Part shown: piece after piece, positions 19,936 to 28,299 of the stretch | Layout of the letters: each line of letters opens with the position of its first letter | Position numbering within the stretch: the first letter of the stretch is position 1 | IMG/VR virus record: IMGVR_UViG_3300044714_000054 | Span: 1 to 39,389 of that record | Origin: a virus | Strand: one strand, 5' to 3' | DNA: 39,389 bases | Notes under the pieces: model-generated | Database searches by the model: none | The model's input: the letters and a program-made list of their open reading frames with translations, nothing else | What the model was told of the DNA's origin: nothing | Translations under genes and position numbers: made by a program

Positions 19936-20246
19936 AGATGCACGAGCTGCTGCCCCACCTCGCGCAAGCCGCCCGCGAAGCTCGGCTCGCGGCGGCGCTC
20001 ACATACGCGCACGTCGCCGTGCACGTGCGCAAGAGCGACGGGTCGGTCGGCGTCTCTGAATCGACGCTCTCGCGCTTCGAGCGGGCGAAGCACTGGCCCG
20101 AGAATCCCGACGTCCTGCTCGCGGCCTATGCGACCGCGCTCGGCGTCCCGGTGCGCGAGCTATGGGCGCGGGCGCTCGACGGCCTGCCGGAAGGATCAGT
20201 CGGTCGCGTCGATAGTGATCGTGACCGTCGCCGTCGACGGTCGTAA
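19911..20246 (+). CDS. HTH repressor candidate, leaderless
   Basis: 111 residues. Helix-turn-helix of the XRE type: LAQAAREARLAAALTYAHVA, then SESTLSRFERAKHWPENPD and AYATALGVPVRELWARALDG. C-terminal tail is Asp/Arg-rich. It is the only plus-strand gene between two long minus operons, opposite to the XRE gene at 19165, the arrangement of a temperate-phage switch. The ATG at 19911 has no ribosome site and coincides with the predicted transcription start. Likely the lysogeny repressor; a Cro-like or arbitrium-style role cannot be excluded. Its 3' end overlaps the opposing 20196 gene by 51 bases. Confidence 0.75.
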   Translation: MNRPVRLHQMHELLPHLAQAAREARLAAALTYAHVAVHVRKSDGSVGVSESTLSRFERAKHWPENPDVLLAAYATALGVPVRELWARALDGLPEGSVGRVDSDRDRRRRRS

Positions 20247-20375
20247 GCGGACGTCGGCCGCGACGCGGTCCTCGGTGATCGACCGGACGCGGACCTCGGT
20301 CACGGCCGCGCCGAAAGCTCGAATCGCCGCGTCGAGCGCGAGCATCCCCCGCACGGTGCGCTCGAACTCGTTCAC
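20196..20375 (-). CDS. Small hypothetical protein at the lysis-operon end
   Basis: 59 residues from GTG 20375, overlapping the lysin stop. Strand-rich (VTEVRVRSITEDRVAADVRL, then STATVTITIDATD). The last 51 bases are antisense to the repressor gene end. Coupled to the endolysin, so it may be a lysis accessory, but no motif is visible. Last gene of the 39-20 kb late operon; no intrinsic terminator was found after it. Confidence 0.5.
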   Translation of the reverse strand: MNEFERTVRGMLALDAAIRAFGAAVTEVRVRSITEDRVAADVRLRPSTATVTITIDATD

Positions 20376-21280
20376 GGCTTCGGCGCGAACAGCGCCAGCC
20401 CCGCGATCGACTTCCCCGGCGCGCCGCCCGCCCAGCTCGACGAGCCCTTCGCCTGCCACGTAAACGCGACGCTGCCGTCGTCGAGCACGACGAACACGTG
20501 CAGGTTGCCGTTTGCCGCCTTGCCCGCCGTCACCCCTCGGATCTGCCGCCCGGACGGTGCGGGCGCGAACGGTGCGAGCCCGGCGATCCGCTTCCCGGCT
20601 TCGCCGCCCGACCAGCTCGTTTTATCCCTCGGCTGATAGGCGTAGAACAGCGCCCCCGGTCCGGCCGCGAACACGTGCAGCGCGCCGTTATCGGCCACGG
20701 CCGACGCGGTCATTTCCTCGGCCTCGGCCTCGGGCGCAGCTCCGGCGCCGGGGAGCACGGCGGTCGGCCCGAGCCCCTTCGCCCGCGCATAGCGCGACTG
20801 GCGATCGGAGAGCCCGTTTAGCCCGCCGTTGATCCGGCGCGTCGCGGCGGTCACGTCGCCGGTGTCACTGATCCCGTTTAGCCCGTTCGCGTGCCACCAC
20901 CACGCCGACACGCGGAAAGCGTGCTGCGGCTCGGCGGCGATCTGCGGCCGGTTCACTAGGTCGAGCTTCAGCGCCGCCCCGGCCTGCGTGTAGTTGTAGC
21001 GGCCGGTGATCTGAATCGGCCCCCGGCCCTTGTATCGCTTGCCGTCGCCCGGCTGCGTATTGCCGAGATCCTTCCGGCCCTCGTACGCCGACCCGTCTGC
21101 GATCTCTTCGAGGTAGCGCAGCGAGAGTGACTCGTGCCCCACCTGCGCGAGCCACATCCACGCCCGGTTTGCGTTCGTGATCTGAAACTCGCGCATCGCC
21201 GCGTCGTTATGCGGCAAGTACGCCTGCGCCGTCGACCGGGCTAGCCCCGGCATCGCGGCTAGCAGCGTGTCGACGTTCAC
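20372..21280 (-). CDS. GH19 chitinase-like endolysin with C-terminal propeller repeats
   Basis: 302 residues from GTG 21280. The GH19-type catalytic domain spans about 1-185: WMWLAQVGHESLSLRYLEE contains candidate acid Glu50 and Glu58-59, and YKGRGPIQITGRYNYTQAG (83-101) is the family signature. These enzymes cut the glycan strands of peptidoglycan. The C-terminal 100 residues carry two propeller-like units (FAAGPGALFYAYQPRD..., FVVLDDGSVAFTWQAKG), each with GGxxGKxIAGLAxFAP. The same units end the amidase encoded just upstream. Together with that amidase it would break the wall after holin action. Confidence 0.85.
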   Translation of the reverse strand: MNVDTLLAAMPGLARSTAQAYLPHNDAAMREFQITNANRAWMWLAQVGHESLSLRYLEEIADGSAYEGRKDLGNTQPGDGKRYKGRGPIQITGRYNYTQAGAALKLDLVNRPQIAAEPQHAFRVSAWWWHANGLNGISDTGDVTAATRRINGGLNGLSDRQSRYARAKGLGPTAVLPGAGAAPEAEAEEMTASAVADNGALHVFAAGPGALFYAYQPRDKTSWSGGEAGKRIAGLAPFAPAPSGRQIRGVTAGKAANGNLHVFVVLDDGSVAFTWQAKGSSSWAGGAPGKSIAGLALFAPKP

Positions 21281-22179
21281 GGCCGGGGCGCGAACGGAGA
21301 GAGCGCCGCGACGCGTCCCTGCTGCCCGCCCGACCAGCCCGTCTGACCCTTCCCCTGCCACGTGTACCACGTCGACCCATCGTCGAGCGTGGCGAACACG
21401 TGCAGGTTGCCGTTAGCGGCCCGCTCGGCGGCGACGCCCCGGATCGTGCGCCCCTGCGGCGCCTCACAGAACCGGCGCAGCCCGGCGATGCTCTTCCCCG
21501 GCGCGCCCCCGTTCCAACTGTTCTCGTTCGGGCGCTGCCACGTATCCCAGATCGTCCCGCGAGCGGGACCGACGACGAACACGTTGAAGACGCCCGAGTC
21601 GGCTAGGCAAGTGGTGATCATTTCGACCTCGTCGATCGTCGGTGGTTGTTCAGGTGCGACGCCGCCCGTCGCGGGCATCCCCGCCCGGACCCACGCGTAC
21701 AGGTCCGGCCCCGGGCAAGCGGTCGAGGTGACGTCCCGGTGACCGTTCATCGTCAAGCGCCGCCCAGACACCGTGCACAGCCACTCGTAAAGCGCCCGCA
21801 CTGAGTTTCGAGCAGCTTGTGACAGTGGCGCGGTCGGGGTCCCCCCGGCCGTCGACGGCTGAAATACGCAGCAGCTCCAGCCGTCGATATTCGCGTTGTT
21901 GTTCCCGTTCGCCGGACCCCGGACGTCGCGCCCGCACCCCTCGAAGAGCGTCCCGCTCTGACCGCATAGGAAGTTGTACGCGGGCGCCGCCTCGCTGCTG
22001 ATGCTGCTCGCGTGCATCCGCTCGATATCCCGGCACCACTGCCGCTCGTCGCGGGTCGACATCACCGGCCAGTGGACGACGAACCGCCGCCGCTGCGACG
22101 GCGAGACGCCACGATTCCCGGCGACTCGGGTCGCGGCGCCCCACGACGCCCGGGAGACGATCGGCGGCTGAGCGCTCAT
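21277..22179 (-). CDS. N-acetylmuramoyl-L-alanine amidase endolysin
   Basis: 300 residues from ATG 22179. An Amidase_2/PGRP-type zinc amidase occupies residues 5-170: SRASWGA, FVVHWPV with His36, AYNFLCGQSGTLFEGCGRD, MNGHRDV with His147, and TACPG with Cys155, giving the His/His/Cys zinc set. It cuts between MurNAc and the stem peptide. After a Pro linker (PPTIDEVE), residues 186-300 hold two propeller-like units that closely match those at the end of the GH19 lysin. The gene is coupled to the acidic small protein upstream (TAATG overlap). Confidence 0.88.
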   Translation of the reverse strand: MSAQPPIVSRASWGAATRVAGNRGVSPSQRRRFVVHWPVMSTRDERQWCRDIERMHASSISSEAAPAYNFLCGQSGTLFEGCGRDVRGPANGNNNANIDGWSCCVFQPSTAGGTPTAPLSQAARNSVRALYEWLCTVSGRRLTMNGHRDVTSTACPGPDLYAWVRAGMPATGGVAPEQPPTIDEVEMITTCLADSGVFNVFVVGPARGTIWDTWQRPNENSWNGGAPGKSIAGLRRFCEAPQGRTIRGVAAERAANGNLHVFATLDDGSTWYTWQGKGQTGWSGGQQGRVAALSPFAPRP

Positions 22180-22325
22180 TACGCGACCTCGGCGGGACCC
22201 ATGCCATGCGTGTCCCCCTCGTCGGGCTCGCCCTCGGGCTCGGGCTCCGGCGCGGGTTCGGGTTCGGGCTCGGGCTCCGGCACGGTCTCGGTCTCGTCGG
22301 GATCGGGGAGCTGCGTTTCACTCAT
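22179..22325 (-). CDS. 48-residue Pro-Glu repeat protein
   Basis: ATG 22325 to TAA 22179. After SETQLPDPDETETVP it is mainly PEPEPEPEPAPEPEPEGEP, then a short tail ending AEVA. Very acidic and probably extended. It lies between a holin-like gene and the amidase with overlapping starts and stops on both sides, so it is part of the lysis cassette. It may be a spacer or wall-binding peptide; no enzymatic role is visible. Confidence 0.55.
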   Translation of the reverse strand: MSETQLPDPDETETVPEPEPEPEPAPEPEPEGEPDEGDTHGMGPAEVA

Positions 22326-22566
22326 CGCTCTTACCTCCGTCGTCGTCGTCGTCTTCGCCCGGGTAGTCCCGGCGCGGGTGGTGCGTCCCTAAATACGTCG
22401 CCACGGCGCCAATTGCAGCACCGAGGACGGTCGAGAGCAGCGTCGTTTCGTCCCCGCTGAACTCCCGGTGAGAGATCGCCGCGCCCGCCGTCGCGACGAC
22501 CACCGCGAGCATTACGCCCGCCGCGAGGACGAGCGCCGCCAGCCCGGCGAAGTCGTGGCGGTTCAC
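22318..22566 (-). CDS. Holin-like membrane protein with acidic tail
   Basis: 82 residues from GTG 22566. Two transmembrane helices (about 7-31, GLAALVLAAGVMLAVVVATA; and 42-58, LLSTVLGAAIGAVATYLG) and an Asp-rich cytoplasmic tail (DDDDDGGKSDE). Small two-span proteins beside lysins usually act as holins, making the membrane holes that release endolysins. A second holin-like gene lies directly upstream, so one may be an antiholin. Confidence 0.72.
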   Translation of the reverse strand: MNRHDFAGLAALVLAAGVMLAVVVATAGAAISHREFSGDETTLLSTVLGAAIGAVATYLGTHHPRRDYPGEDDDDDGGKSDE

Positions 22567-22763
22567 GGCTCAGAGCTGCCCCCGGTCGGGGTCACCAGCT
22601 CGCGGATACCGAGCGCCGAGACGAGCGGCGCCGCGACGCCCGCGATCGTCGCCGTGTCCCATTTGTCGCCGGTCGCGAGCGTGATCACGACGAGCGCGAT
22701 CGAGGTGATCAGCCCGAGGAAGACGGCGGGTTCGTGCCATACGCGGCGCGCGATCTCGCTCAC
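22563..22763 (-). CDS. Second holin-like membrane protein
   Basis: 66 residues from GTG 22763. Two hydrophobic stretches (AVFLGLITSIALVVITLATG, then TIAGVAAPLVSALGIREL) suggest two spans. The GTG overlaps the preceding stop as GTGA, and its own TGA overlaps the next GTG the same way. Pairs of small membrane proteins next to lysins often are holin plus antiholin; which is which is not seen here. Confidence 0.68.
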   Translation of the reverse strand: MSEIARRVWHEPAVFLGLITSIALVVITLATGDKWDTATIAGVAAPLVSALGIRELVTPTGGSSEP

Positions 22764-22999
22764 GACTCGACCTCGCGCGGCGGCGCGTCGATACGGGGGT
22801 GGCGGTCCTCGGGGACGACATACGGGAGCGCGCCCAGCGGCGGCGACTTCGACAGGGACGCGCCGAGGATCTGCGCGCCGGGGTGCAGCTCCCAGTCGGC
22901 GACGAGGTCGACCAGCTCTTCATAGGTCGCAACGGTGCCGCCGATGACGATCGTGTAAGTGAAGTCACCCGGGGGAAGCTCTGCTCTCTGGTCGGCCAT
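22760..22999 (-). CDS. Small acidic hypothetical protein
   Basis: 79 residues from ATG 22999, behind a strong AAAGGAG ribosome site; an upstream GTG at 23029 is less likely. ELPPGDFTYTIVIGGTVATY then EELVDLVADWELHPGAQILG suggests a small beta-alpha fold. It separates the tail-collar gene from the holin pair. Function unknown. Confidence 0.62.
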   Translation of the reverse strand: MADQRAELPPGDFTYTIVIGGTVATYEELVDLVADWELHPGAQILGASLSKSPPLGALPYVVPEDRHPRIDAPPREVES

Positions 23000-23013
23000 G
23001 CTCTCGGCTCCTT

Positions 23014-23646
23014 TCACGTCTTTATCCACACGTTCACGCCGACGAACGGCGGCAGGTTGTTATGCGGCTGATTGCCACCCTCGCCAGCGATCGCGTGAAG
23101 GTGGTCGATGCTCCGGTCCATTCCGGCGCTCTGCCCAGCGACGGCGAAGTTGAAGCCGCCCTGGTGAATCTCACCGCCAGCGGTCCACAGGTTCATAAAG
23201 GCAGCTCCGGCAGGGACCCAATGCGTGTGATCGAGACCCCGGTCGGCGGCGGCGGTCGTGCCGCCGTGCGCGTGGTGCGGCATTTCGGCACCGGTGAGCG
23301 CGACCGCCGCCGCGCCACCGGCCACGCCGCGACCCTCGGACGTGGCGCCCATCGGGAACCGGTCGATGAAATTCGGCAAGTTGAAGGTCAGCGCCCCGTC
23401 ACCGACGCCATAGGCGACGCCGATCGCGGCAAACAGCGCCGGATACAGCGCGCGGTCGACGGCGCGGCCGTCGCACACGAGCCAGCCTTCGGGCGGATTC
23501 TGCGCGGCCGAGATCTTCAGGTCCCCGGGAAAGAACATTCCGGCCATACGGTCGAGCGCCTGCGCGAGCGCCTCGATATCGACCGGGACGTCGGCCGGGA
23601 GATCGTCAGTCGGGAACGGCAGCTCGTAAAGGTCAGTTGTCGGCAT
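23014..23646 (-). CDS. Tail-collar domain fibre protein
   Basis: 210 residues from ATG 23646. The collar pattern PGDLKISAAQNPPEGWLVCD then GVGDGALTFNLPNFIDRFPM, with repeated His (MPHHAHGG, LDHTHW), and the end GGNQPHNNLPPFVGVNVWIK match phage tail-collar proteins that join fibres to the baseplate. A second, related collar domain lies in the large fibre at 25924. ATG overlaps the previous stop. Likely a short tail fibre tip or adaptor. Confidence 0.8.
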   Translation of the reverse strand: MPTTDLYELPFPTDDLPADVPVDIEALAQALDRMAGMFFPGDLKISAAQNPPEGWLVCDGRAVDRALYPALFAAIGVAYGVGDGALTFNLPNFIDRFPMGATSEGRGVAGGAAAVALTGAEMPHHAHGGTTAAADRGLDHTHWVPAGAAFMNLWTAGGEIHQGGFNFAVAGQSAGMDRSIDHLHAIAGEGGNQPHNNLPPFVGVNVWIKT

Positions 23647-24331
23647 CGGGTTCTTCCCCTCCACTCGGGATCGGCCGACGCAAGCGCATGTCCTCGTAAT
23701 TCACATACGCGGCCCGCGCGTCGGCATAGGTCGGGTGGCGCTCGCGGACCATCCGGTACGTCTGACCCGAGCGCACCTCGTAGATCAGGGTCAGCCCTGC
23801 GGGCTTCGCCGCGAGCAGCGCCGCCTCGACGAGCGCCGGGTCGTGCTCGTCAAAGTCATAGGTGAACACGCGGAACGCGTACGCGTCACCCCCGGCGCGC
23901 TCTTCGAGGTAGATCGTCCCGTCCGGGGGCAGGAACCGGCGCACCGCTGCCGCCATCGCGGCGCGCGTGCCGCGCCAGAGTCCGGGCGAGCGCGGGCCGA
24001 TCAGGTTCCGCAGATCGACGTCGTCGATCGCGTCCCATCGCCGGATGCCCGCCCACTGCGCGAGCACTCGCAGCCACGGCGACGGGCAGCGGTTCGGGCT
24101 CGCGAGCGCGGTCCATCCGGGGTTGCCCTGGTCGTCGTCGCGGACCATCGTCGAGACCGGGTCGAGCAGGATCGAGAGCGCGGCGCAGTAGCGCGCCCAC
24201 GCCCAGCCGTTGCGCGGGTCGCCGAACGCGACCGGCTGCGTCTTCGCGTAGTAGTCGCGGCCGGTGTCGCCGAGGTCGAACGGCGGCTCGTCGATTTCGA
24301 GCCGCGCGGGGACAGAGCGCAGCTCGGTCAC
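23633..24331 (-). CDS. Tail protein, P2 gpI-like baseplate component
   Basis: 232 residues from GTG 24331. Layout agrees with the P2-type tail protein I family: WARYCAALSILLDPVSTMVR, ALASPNRCPSPWLRVLAQWA, IDDVDLRNLIG and a WRGTRAAMAAAVRRFLPPDG helix-strand stretch, followed by FDEHDPALVEAALLAAKPAG, LTLIYEV. It sits right after the baseplate J-like gene as in myophages. Likely connects baseplate wedges to fibres. Acidic C-terminus. Confidence 0.8.
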   Translation of the reverse strand: MTELRSVPARLEIDEPPFDLGDTGRDYYAKTQPVAFGDPRNGWAWARYCAALSILLDPVSTMVRDDDQGNPGWTALASPNRCPSPWLRVLAQWAGIRRWDAIDDVDLRNLIGPRSPGLWRGTRAAMAAAVRRFLPPDGTIYLEERAGGDAYAFRVFTYDFDEHDPALVEAALLAAKPAGLTLIYEVRSGQTYRMVRERHPTYADARAAYVNYEDMRLRRPIPSGGEEPDADN

Positions 24332-25587
24332 TGTGTATTCACCTCGCCCTCGATCTCGCCCGGGCGGGGGAGCGTCGTCGGCCCGCTCAGCTCGTAGTCC
24401 TCGGTCTCGCCGTTGATAGTGACCCAGTCGACGCGGTCGACGCCTCGGCAGCGGTCGAGTAACCCGATCAGGTTGTTTACCCAGATCGTTTGACGGCCCG
24501 GCTGCGCGCCGCCCACGGGCGGCGGGATGACCTCGCCCGCTGCGGTCCCCGGCGAGGTCGTACCGAGCCGGAAGTTTCCGGGCTCTAGCTCTTGCCGGAT
24601 CGCGTCGGTGCAGATGTCGAGCACGACGTCGGGGTCCTGCTCGACGAACGCGGTCACCGCGAACTCGACGTCGACCGGGTCGTACAGCGGGTCGAGGATC
24701 GGGACCCGAAAGTTGATCTCGCGAGCTTGTTCGAGGCTCGTCCGGATCGTGTCTTTCACTCCGGCCGGTAGCCGCTCGCCGAGCCGGTCAGTGACGACGA
24801 GCGCGACTTGCCGCTGATGTCCCCATGTCCCGTCGCTCGGCTCGAAGCCGTCCATCGCGACGGCGCGGCCGACGCCGGGCACCTGGAGCGCGAGCAGCGC
24901 GAAGTCCCACGGCAGCACCGGCCGAAACGCGATGATCCGCAGCAGGTTCGAGAGCGTGTCTAGGTAGTCCTCGACCGTCTGCCCGTCGTCGCCGTCGACG
25001 GTCGGCCGGGTGATCTCGACGGCCTGGACCCAGTCGATCGGGTCCGAGACCTCGCAGAGTCCCTGAAGCCCGTTCGCGTCGGCGCCCTCGATCACGGCGA
25101 CGACCTCGACGTTGTCGATCATCACCTCGCCGGGCTCGATCACGCCGCCGCGCAGCACCTCGAAGCCGACGCGGTCGTCACCCGCCCGGTCGATCGTGAT
25201 CTGTAACCCCGGCCGGACCGAGTAACCCCGGTCGTCCTGCGCGGTCCAGCGAGTGACTCCGAGCGCGGGCGCCGGGATGCGGCGCGGCAGCCCGAGCACC
25301 TCCGAGCCGAACGTCGCGAAGATCGCGTTAGGGACGTCCCGAGCGAGCGCGCGCACCTCGGCCGCGACCTCGGCGAAGCTCTCGACGAGCCACGTGTCGG
25401 GGTTGCCGTCGTGCGCCTCCCAGCCGGTCACCCGGCGCGCGAGGTCGTCGAATACCTGCGTCGCGATCACCTGCTGATCGGTCTCGATATCCGGCCCGGT
25501 GAAGCCGACGTCGGCCTCGGCTAGATCCCGGTTCGGATCGAGGATTTCTTCGGGGTCGAACGCCCCGCGCGGCGCTAAGAAGCTCAC
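24328..25587 (-). CDS. Baseplate J-like protein
   Basis: 419 residues from GTG 25587. Gp47/J-type baseplate wedge: VATQVFDDLAxR-style start, ESFAEVAAEVRALARDVPNA, a central domain with DDGQTVEDYLDTLSNLLRII, then FRPVLPWDFALLALQVPGVG, RAVAMDGF and a C-terminal domain with DPLYDPVDVEFAVTAFVEQD. These motifs recur across contractile tails. Coupled to the W-like gene upstream and the gpI-like gene downstream. Supports a contractile injection machine. Confidence 0.9.
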   Translation of the reverse strand: MSFLAPRGAFDPEEILDPNRDLAEADVGFTGPDIETDQQVIATQVFDDLARRVTGWEAHDGNPDTWLVESFAEVAAEVRALARDVPNAIFATFGSEVLGLPRRIPAPALGVTRWTAQDDRGYSVRPGLQITIDRAGDDRVGFEVLRGGVIEPGEVMIDNVEVVAVIEGADANGLQGLCEVSDPIDWVQAVEITRPTVDGDDGQTVEDYLDTLSNLLRIIAFRPVLPWDFALLALQVPGVGRAVAMDGFEPSDGTWGHQRQVALVVTDRLGERLPAGVKDTIRTSLEQAREINFRVPILDPLYDPVDVEFAVTAFVEQDPDVVLDICTDAIRQELEPGNFRLGTTSPGTAAGEVIPPPVGGAQPGRQTIWVNNLIGLLDRCRGVDRVDWVTINGETEDYELSGPTTLPRPGEIEGEVNTQ

Positions 25588-25931
25588 GTCACACCCGCCT
25601 CTGTCAGCTCGAACATGGCCCGCAGCCGCATCACGGCCGGGTCGGTCGGATCGAAGTCGCCCTCGACGATCGGGCGGGCTCGCGGCTCGGCGTCCTCGAT
25701 CGCGAGCTGGAGCTGCGAGCGCGCCAGCTCGGCGCTCGGCGAGAACTCCAGCCGGTCGGGTCGGCCGAAGCCGGGGAGCGTCGAGCGCTCGCCTGCGCGG
25801 GTGCGCACGACCAGCTCGACACAGTCGGCGATCTCGGCCTCTGAGCCCTGGAGCGTGGTCGCGGCGTGCGCGCGGCCGTCGCGCGTGCGCTCGAAGCGGA
25901 ACGGGATCGCGAAGTGACGCGGGTCAGGCAT
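25584..25931 (-). CDS. Baseplate wedge protein W (gp25-like)
   Basis: 115 residues from ATG 25931, the usual gp25/W size. The conserved lysozyme-like fold is visible in [33 protein letters not shown] and [20 protein letters not shown]. It binds the J-type protein to form baseplate wedges. Contiguous with the J-like gene. A diagnostic of contractile tails. Confidence 0.9.
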   Translation of the reverse strand: MPDPRHFAIPFRFERTRDGRAHAATTLQGSEAEIADCVELVVRTRAGERSTLPGFGRPDRLEFSPSAELARSQLQLAIEDAEPRARPIVEGDFDPTDPAVMRLRAMFELTEAGVT

Positions 25932-28299
25932 GTAACAGCCCCTCGATCGTGGTCGGGCCGGGTTCGATGACGGTGCCGGGCGCGAGCGGGGTTACGAACG
26001 TCACCTCGATATACGTGTGCATTTCGCCGCCGCCGACGTTGGTCGCCATGTCGGTATTGCGGTTCGAGTAGCCGCCCATCCCGCCGAGCCGCTGCCCGGC
26101 GCGCAGCGGCACGGTCCCGTCGATCGAGAACGTCGCGAACGGCAGCGGGTTGCCGACCATCTGCGCGGGGACGTAGCCCATCCTGACGAGCTGGAAACCG
26201 CCGTCGACCGCGACCCCGAGCAAAAAATAAGTGTCCGGCTGCCCGACCGTGTGCGAGATCGCCCACGAGATAATCGCCCGGTAGTAACCGTCGACGGGGG
26301 CGACGTATTCCTCGCCGAGAAATAGCGAGGCATCGCCGCCGCCCGGCGTGTCATAGGGCAGCCGTGCGAACTGACCGGAAGCGAGCGAGAACGCCGCCGC
26401 CCGGTAGCGCCGCGCGTAACGCGGGTCAAAGCCAGCGGGACCCCGGTCGCCCTGGTCGCCCTTATCGCCCTGGTCGCCCTTGTCGCCAGGGTCGCCTTTA
26501 TCGCCCGGGTCACCCTTCGGGCCGGTGGCGCCTGGTAGCCCGATGCCGGGCTCGCCGGGGAAGCCCTGCTCGCCCTGGTCGCCCTTCGGCCCCTGCACGC
26601 CGGGCGGGCCGATCGCGCCCTGATCGCCCCGGTCACCCTTCACACCTTGCGGACCTTCCGGGCCGGTATCGCCGATTTCGCCCCTCTGGCCCTCTGGCCC
26701 GGCCTCTCCGGGCACGCCCTGCGGTCCTGCTGGCCCAGTGTCACCCGGGGGACCCGTGGCCCCAGACGGCCCCAGATCGCCTCGGGGACCCTGCTCGCCG
26801 GTGTCGCCCTTCGGGCCTGCCGGACCGCCCGGCCCCTGCGCGCCGGGCGGGCCGACGAGGTGATCGCCGTCGATGACGACGCCGCGCACCTTGACGATGT
26901 ACGCGAGCCGGACGTACGGGGGCAGCGTGTTATGCGGCTGCCCGCCGCCCTCGGGAACCACGCCGAGGTAAGCCCACTGTTGCTCTAGGCCGGTGAGAGC
27001 GAACGGCACGGCCGTATCACCCACCGCCATCGAGTCGGCGCGGAAGTAGTAGCTCGTCTCGTCCCGCTTGTGCTCGTGGCGCGGCATTTCGTCGATCGTC
27101 AGCGTGTGATCGCGCTCGCCGCCGATCTCGCCGAGCTGCCCGCCCGAGAGCACGAACCGGTCGCGGAGATCCGGCACGGTGAACGTGCGCGGGTCGCCGT
27201 TGAGATCGACCGACCAAAGCGGGTTGCCCGCGAACCACTCCGTAACGGCGAAGTTGAAGCCCTGGAGATAGTCGAACTGCTCCAGCCGCCGCCCGTCAGC
27301 GAGCACGAAGTCGTCGGGGATCGTGCGCCCGGTCCACGCGATCACGCTCCCGACTAGAGCCGTCTCGTGCCCGACGCCGTCCTGCCCGCGATCGCCCTGC
27401 GGCCCCTGCGCGCCGGTCGGTCCGGCCGGTCCGATCGGCCCGTCAGGTCCGGCCGGGCCGGGCAAGCCGGGAGCGCCGTCGACCCCGTCGACGCCGTCAG
27501 CGCCGGGCGGACCGGTCTCGCCGGGCGGGCCGACCGGCCACTCGTCGACGGTCTCGGTGTCGAACTCGATGTTGAATCCGAAGTAACCCGGGTCGCCAGC
27601 CGTCGCGTGTACCTGCCCGTCCGCATACACGGTGACCCGGCCGTGGGCGCTCGCGTTTGTGTCGATGCCGTACAGCAGGTTGCCCGGGGGGCGATACCCC
27701 TCGGGGAGCACGAACATCGCGGCCGTGATCGAGCCAGCGACGCCCGCCGCGAGCCCCCGGATTGTCACCTTGCCGTCCGGCCACTTCCGGAAGCTGACGG
27801 GCGACCACTCGCCGCTGAGGTCGTAGTTGCCCCAGCTATTCAGCCAGATCGGCTCGCCGGGGTCGCCGACCCTGCGCCACGGTTCGAGAATCACGTCCGA
27901 GCTTGTGCCGGGCGGGCCGGTGTCACCGGTGGCGCCGGTGTCACCCTTCGGCCCCTGCGCACCGACCGGCCCGCGCGCGCCGTCGACGCCTTGCGGACCC
28001 TCCGGTCCGAGCGGTCCGATCGGGCCGGGCACGCCTTGCGGGCCTCGGTCGCCGGTCACCTTCGGCGGGTTGAGCCAGAGCCGCCCCCGGTTGGTCATCG
28101 TCGCGATTACGTGGTCGCCGACCTCGACGCCGAGGTCACGCGGCAGGCACGGCCCCCACCGTAGATCGGGGTCGTATCCCTTGATCACGACCCACGGCCC
28201 GCGCGCCGTGATCCGGGTCACCTCGGCTTCCCAGCCTTGCGCGTTGCCGAGCGCGGTCGGGACCGGCTCCGGCGTCAAGAGCTGATCGAGATCCGGCAT
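25924..28299 (-). CDS. Tail fibre with collagen-like, collar and C1q-like domains
   Basis: 791 residues from ATG 28299 (TAATG overlap). N-terminal OB-like domain ([17 protein letters not shown]), then Gly-X-Y collagen segments at about 83-131, 257-309 and 482-623, a tail-collar domain at 315-475 ([47 protein letters not shown]), and a C-terminal beta-sandwich (630-791) with [13 protein letters not shown] and [12 protein letters not shown], resembling C1q-type receptor-binding heads. The collagen parts should form trimeric rods. Host attachment is the likely role. Distinct from the secreted collagen protein at 6680. Confidence 0.85.
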   Translation of the reverse strand: MPDLDQLLTPEPVPTALGNAQGWEAEVTRITARGPWVVIKGYDPDLRWGPCLPRDLGVEVGDHVIATMTNRGRLWLNPPKVTGDRGPQGVPGPIGPLGPEGPQGVDGARGPVGAQGPKGDTGATGDTGPPGTSSDVILEPWRRVGDPGEPIWLNSWGNYDLSGEWSPVSFRKWPDGKVTIRGLAAGVAGSITAAMFVLPEGYRPPGNLLYGIDTNASAHGRVTVYADGQVHATAGDPGYFGFNIEFDTETVDEWPVGPPGETGPPGADGVDGVDGAPGLPGPAGPDGPIGPAGPTGAQGPQGDRGQDGVGHETALVGSVIAWTGRTIPDDFVLADGRRLEQFDYLQGFNFAVTEWFAGNPLWSVDLNGDPRTFTVPDLRDRFVLSGGQLGEIGGERDHTLTIDEMPRHEHKRDETSYYFRADSMAVGDTAVPFALTGLEQQWAYLGVVPEGGGQPHNTLPPYVRLAYIVKVRGVVIDGDHLVGPPGAQGPGGPAGPKGDTGEQGPRGDLGPSGATGPPGDTGPAGPQGVPGEAGPEGQRGEIGDTGPEGPQGVKGDRGDQGAIGPPGVQGPKGDQGEQGFPGEPGIGLPGATGPKGDPGDKGDPGDKGDQGDKGDQGDRGPAGFDPRYARRYRAAAFSLASGQFARLPYDTPGGGDASLFLGEEYVAPVDGYYRAIISWAISHTVGQPDTYFLLGVAVDGGFQLVRMGYVPAQMVGNPLPFATFSIDGTVPLRAGQRLGGMGGYSNRNTDMATNVGGGEMHTYIEVTFVTPLAPGTVIEPGPTTIEGLLHA

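Noticed and set aside
26440-26860. Possible CRISPR array
   Set aside because: The periodic GC-rich repeats are collagen Gly-X-Y codons in the tail fibre, with no constant repeat-spacer unit.
27323-27586. Plus-strand collagen-like frame
   Set aside because: Gly and Pro codons (GGN, CCN) are reverse complements of each other, so the antisense of collagen also reads as Gly/Pro. The real gene is on the minus strand.
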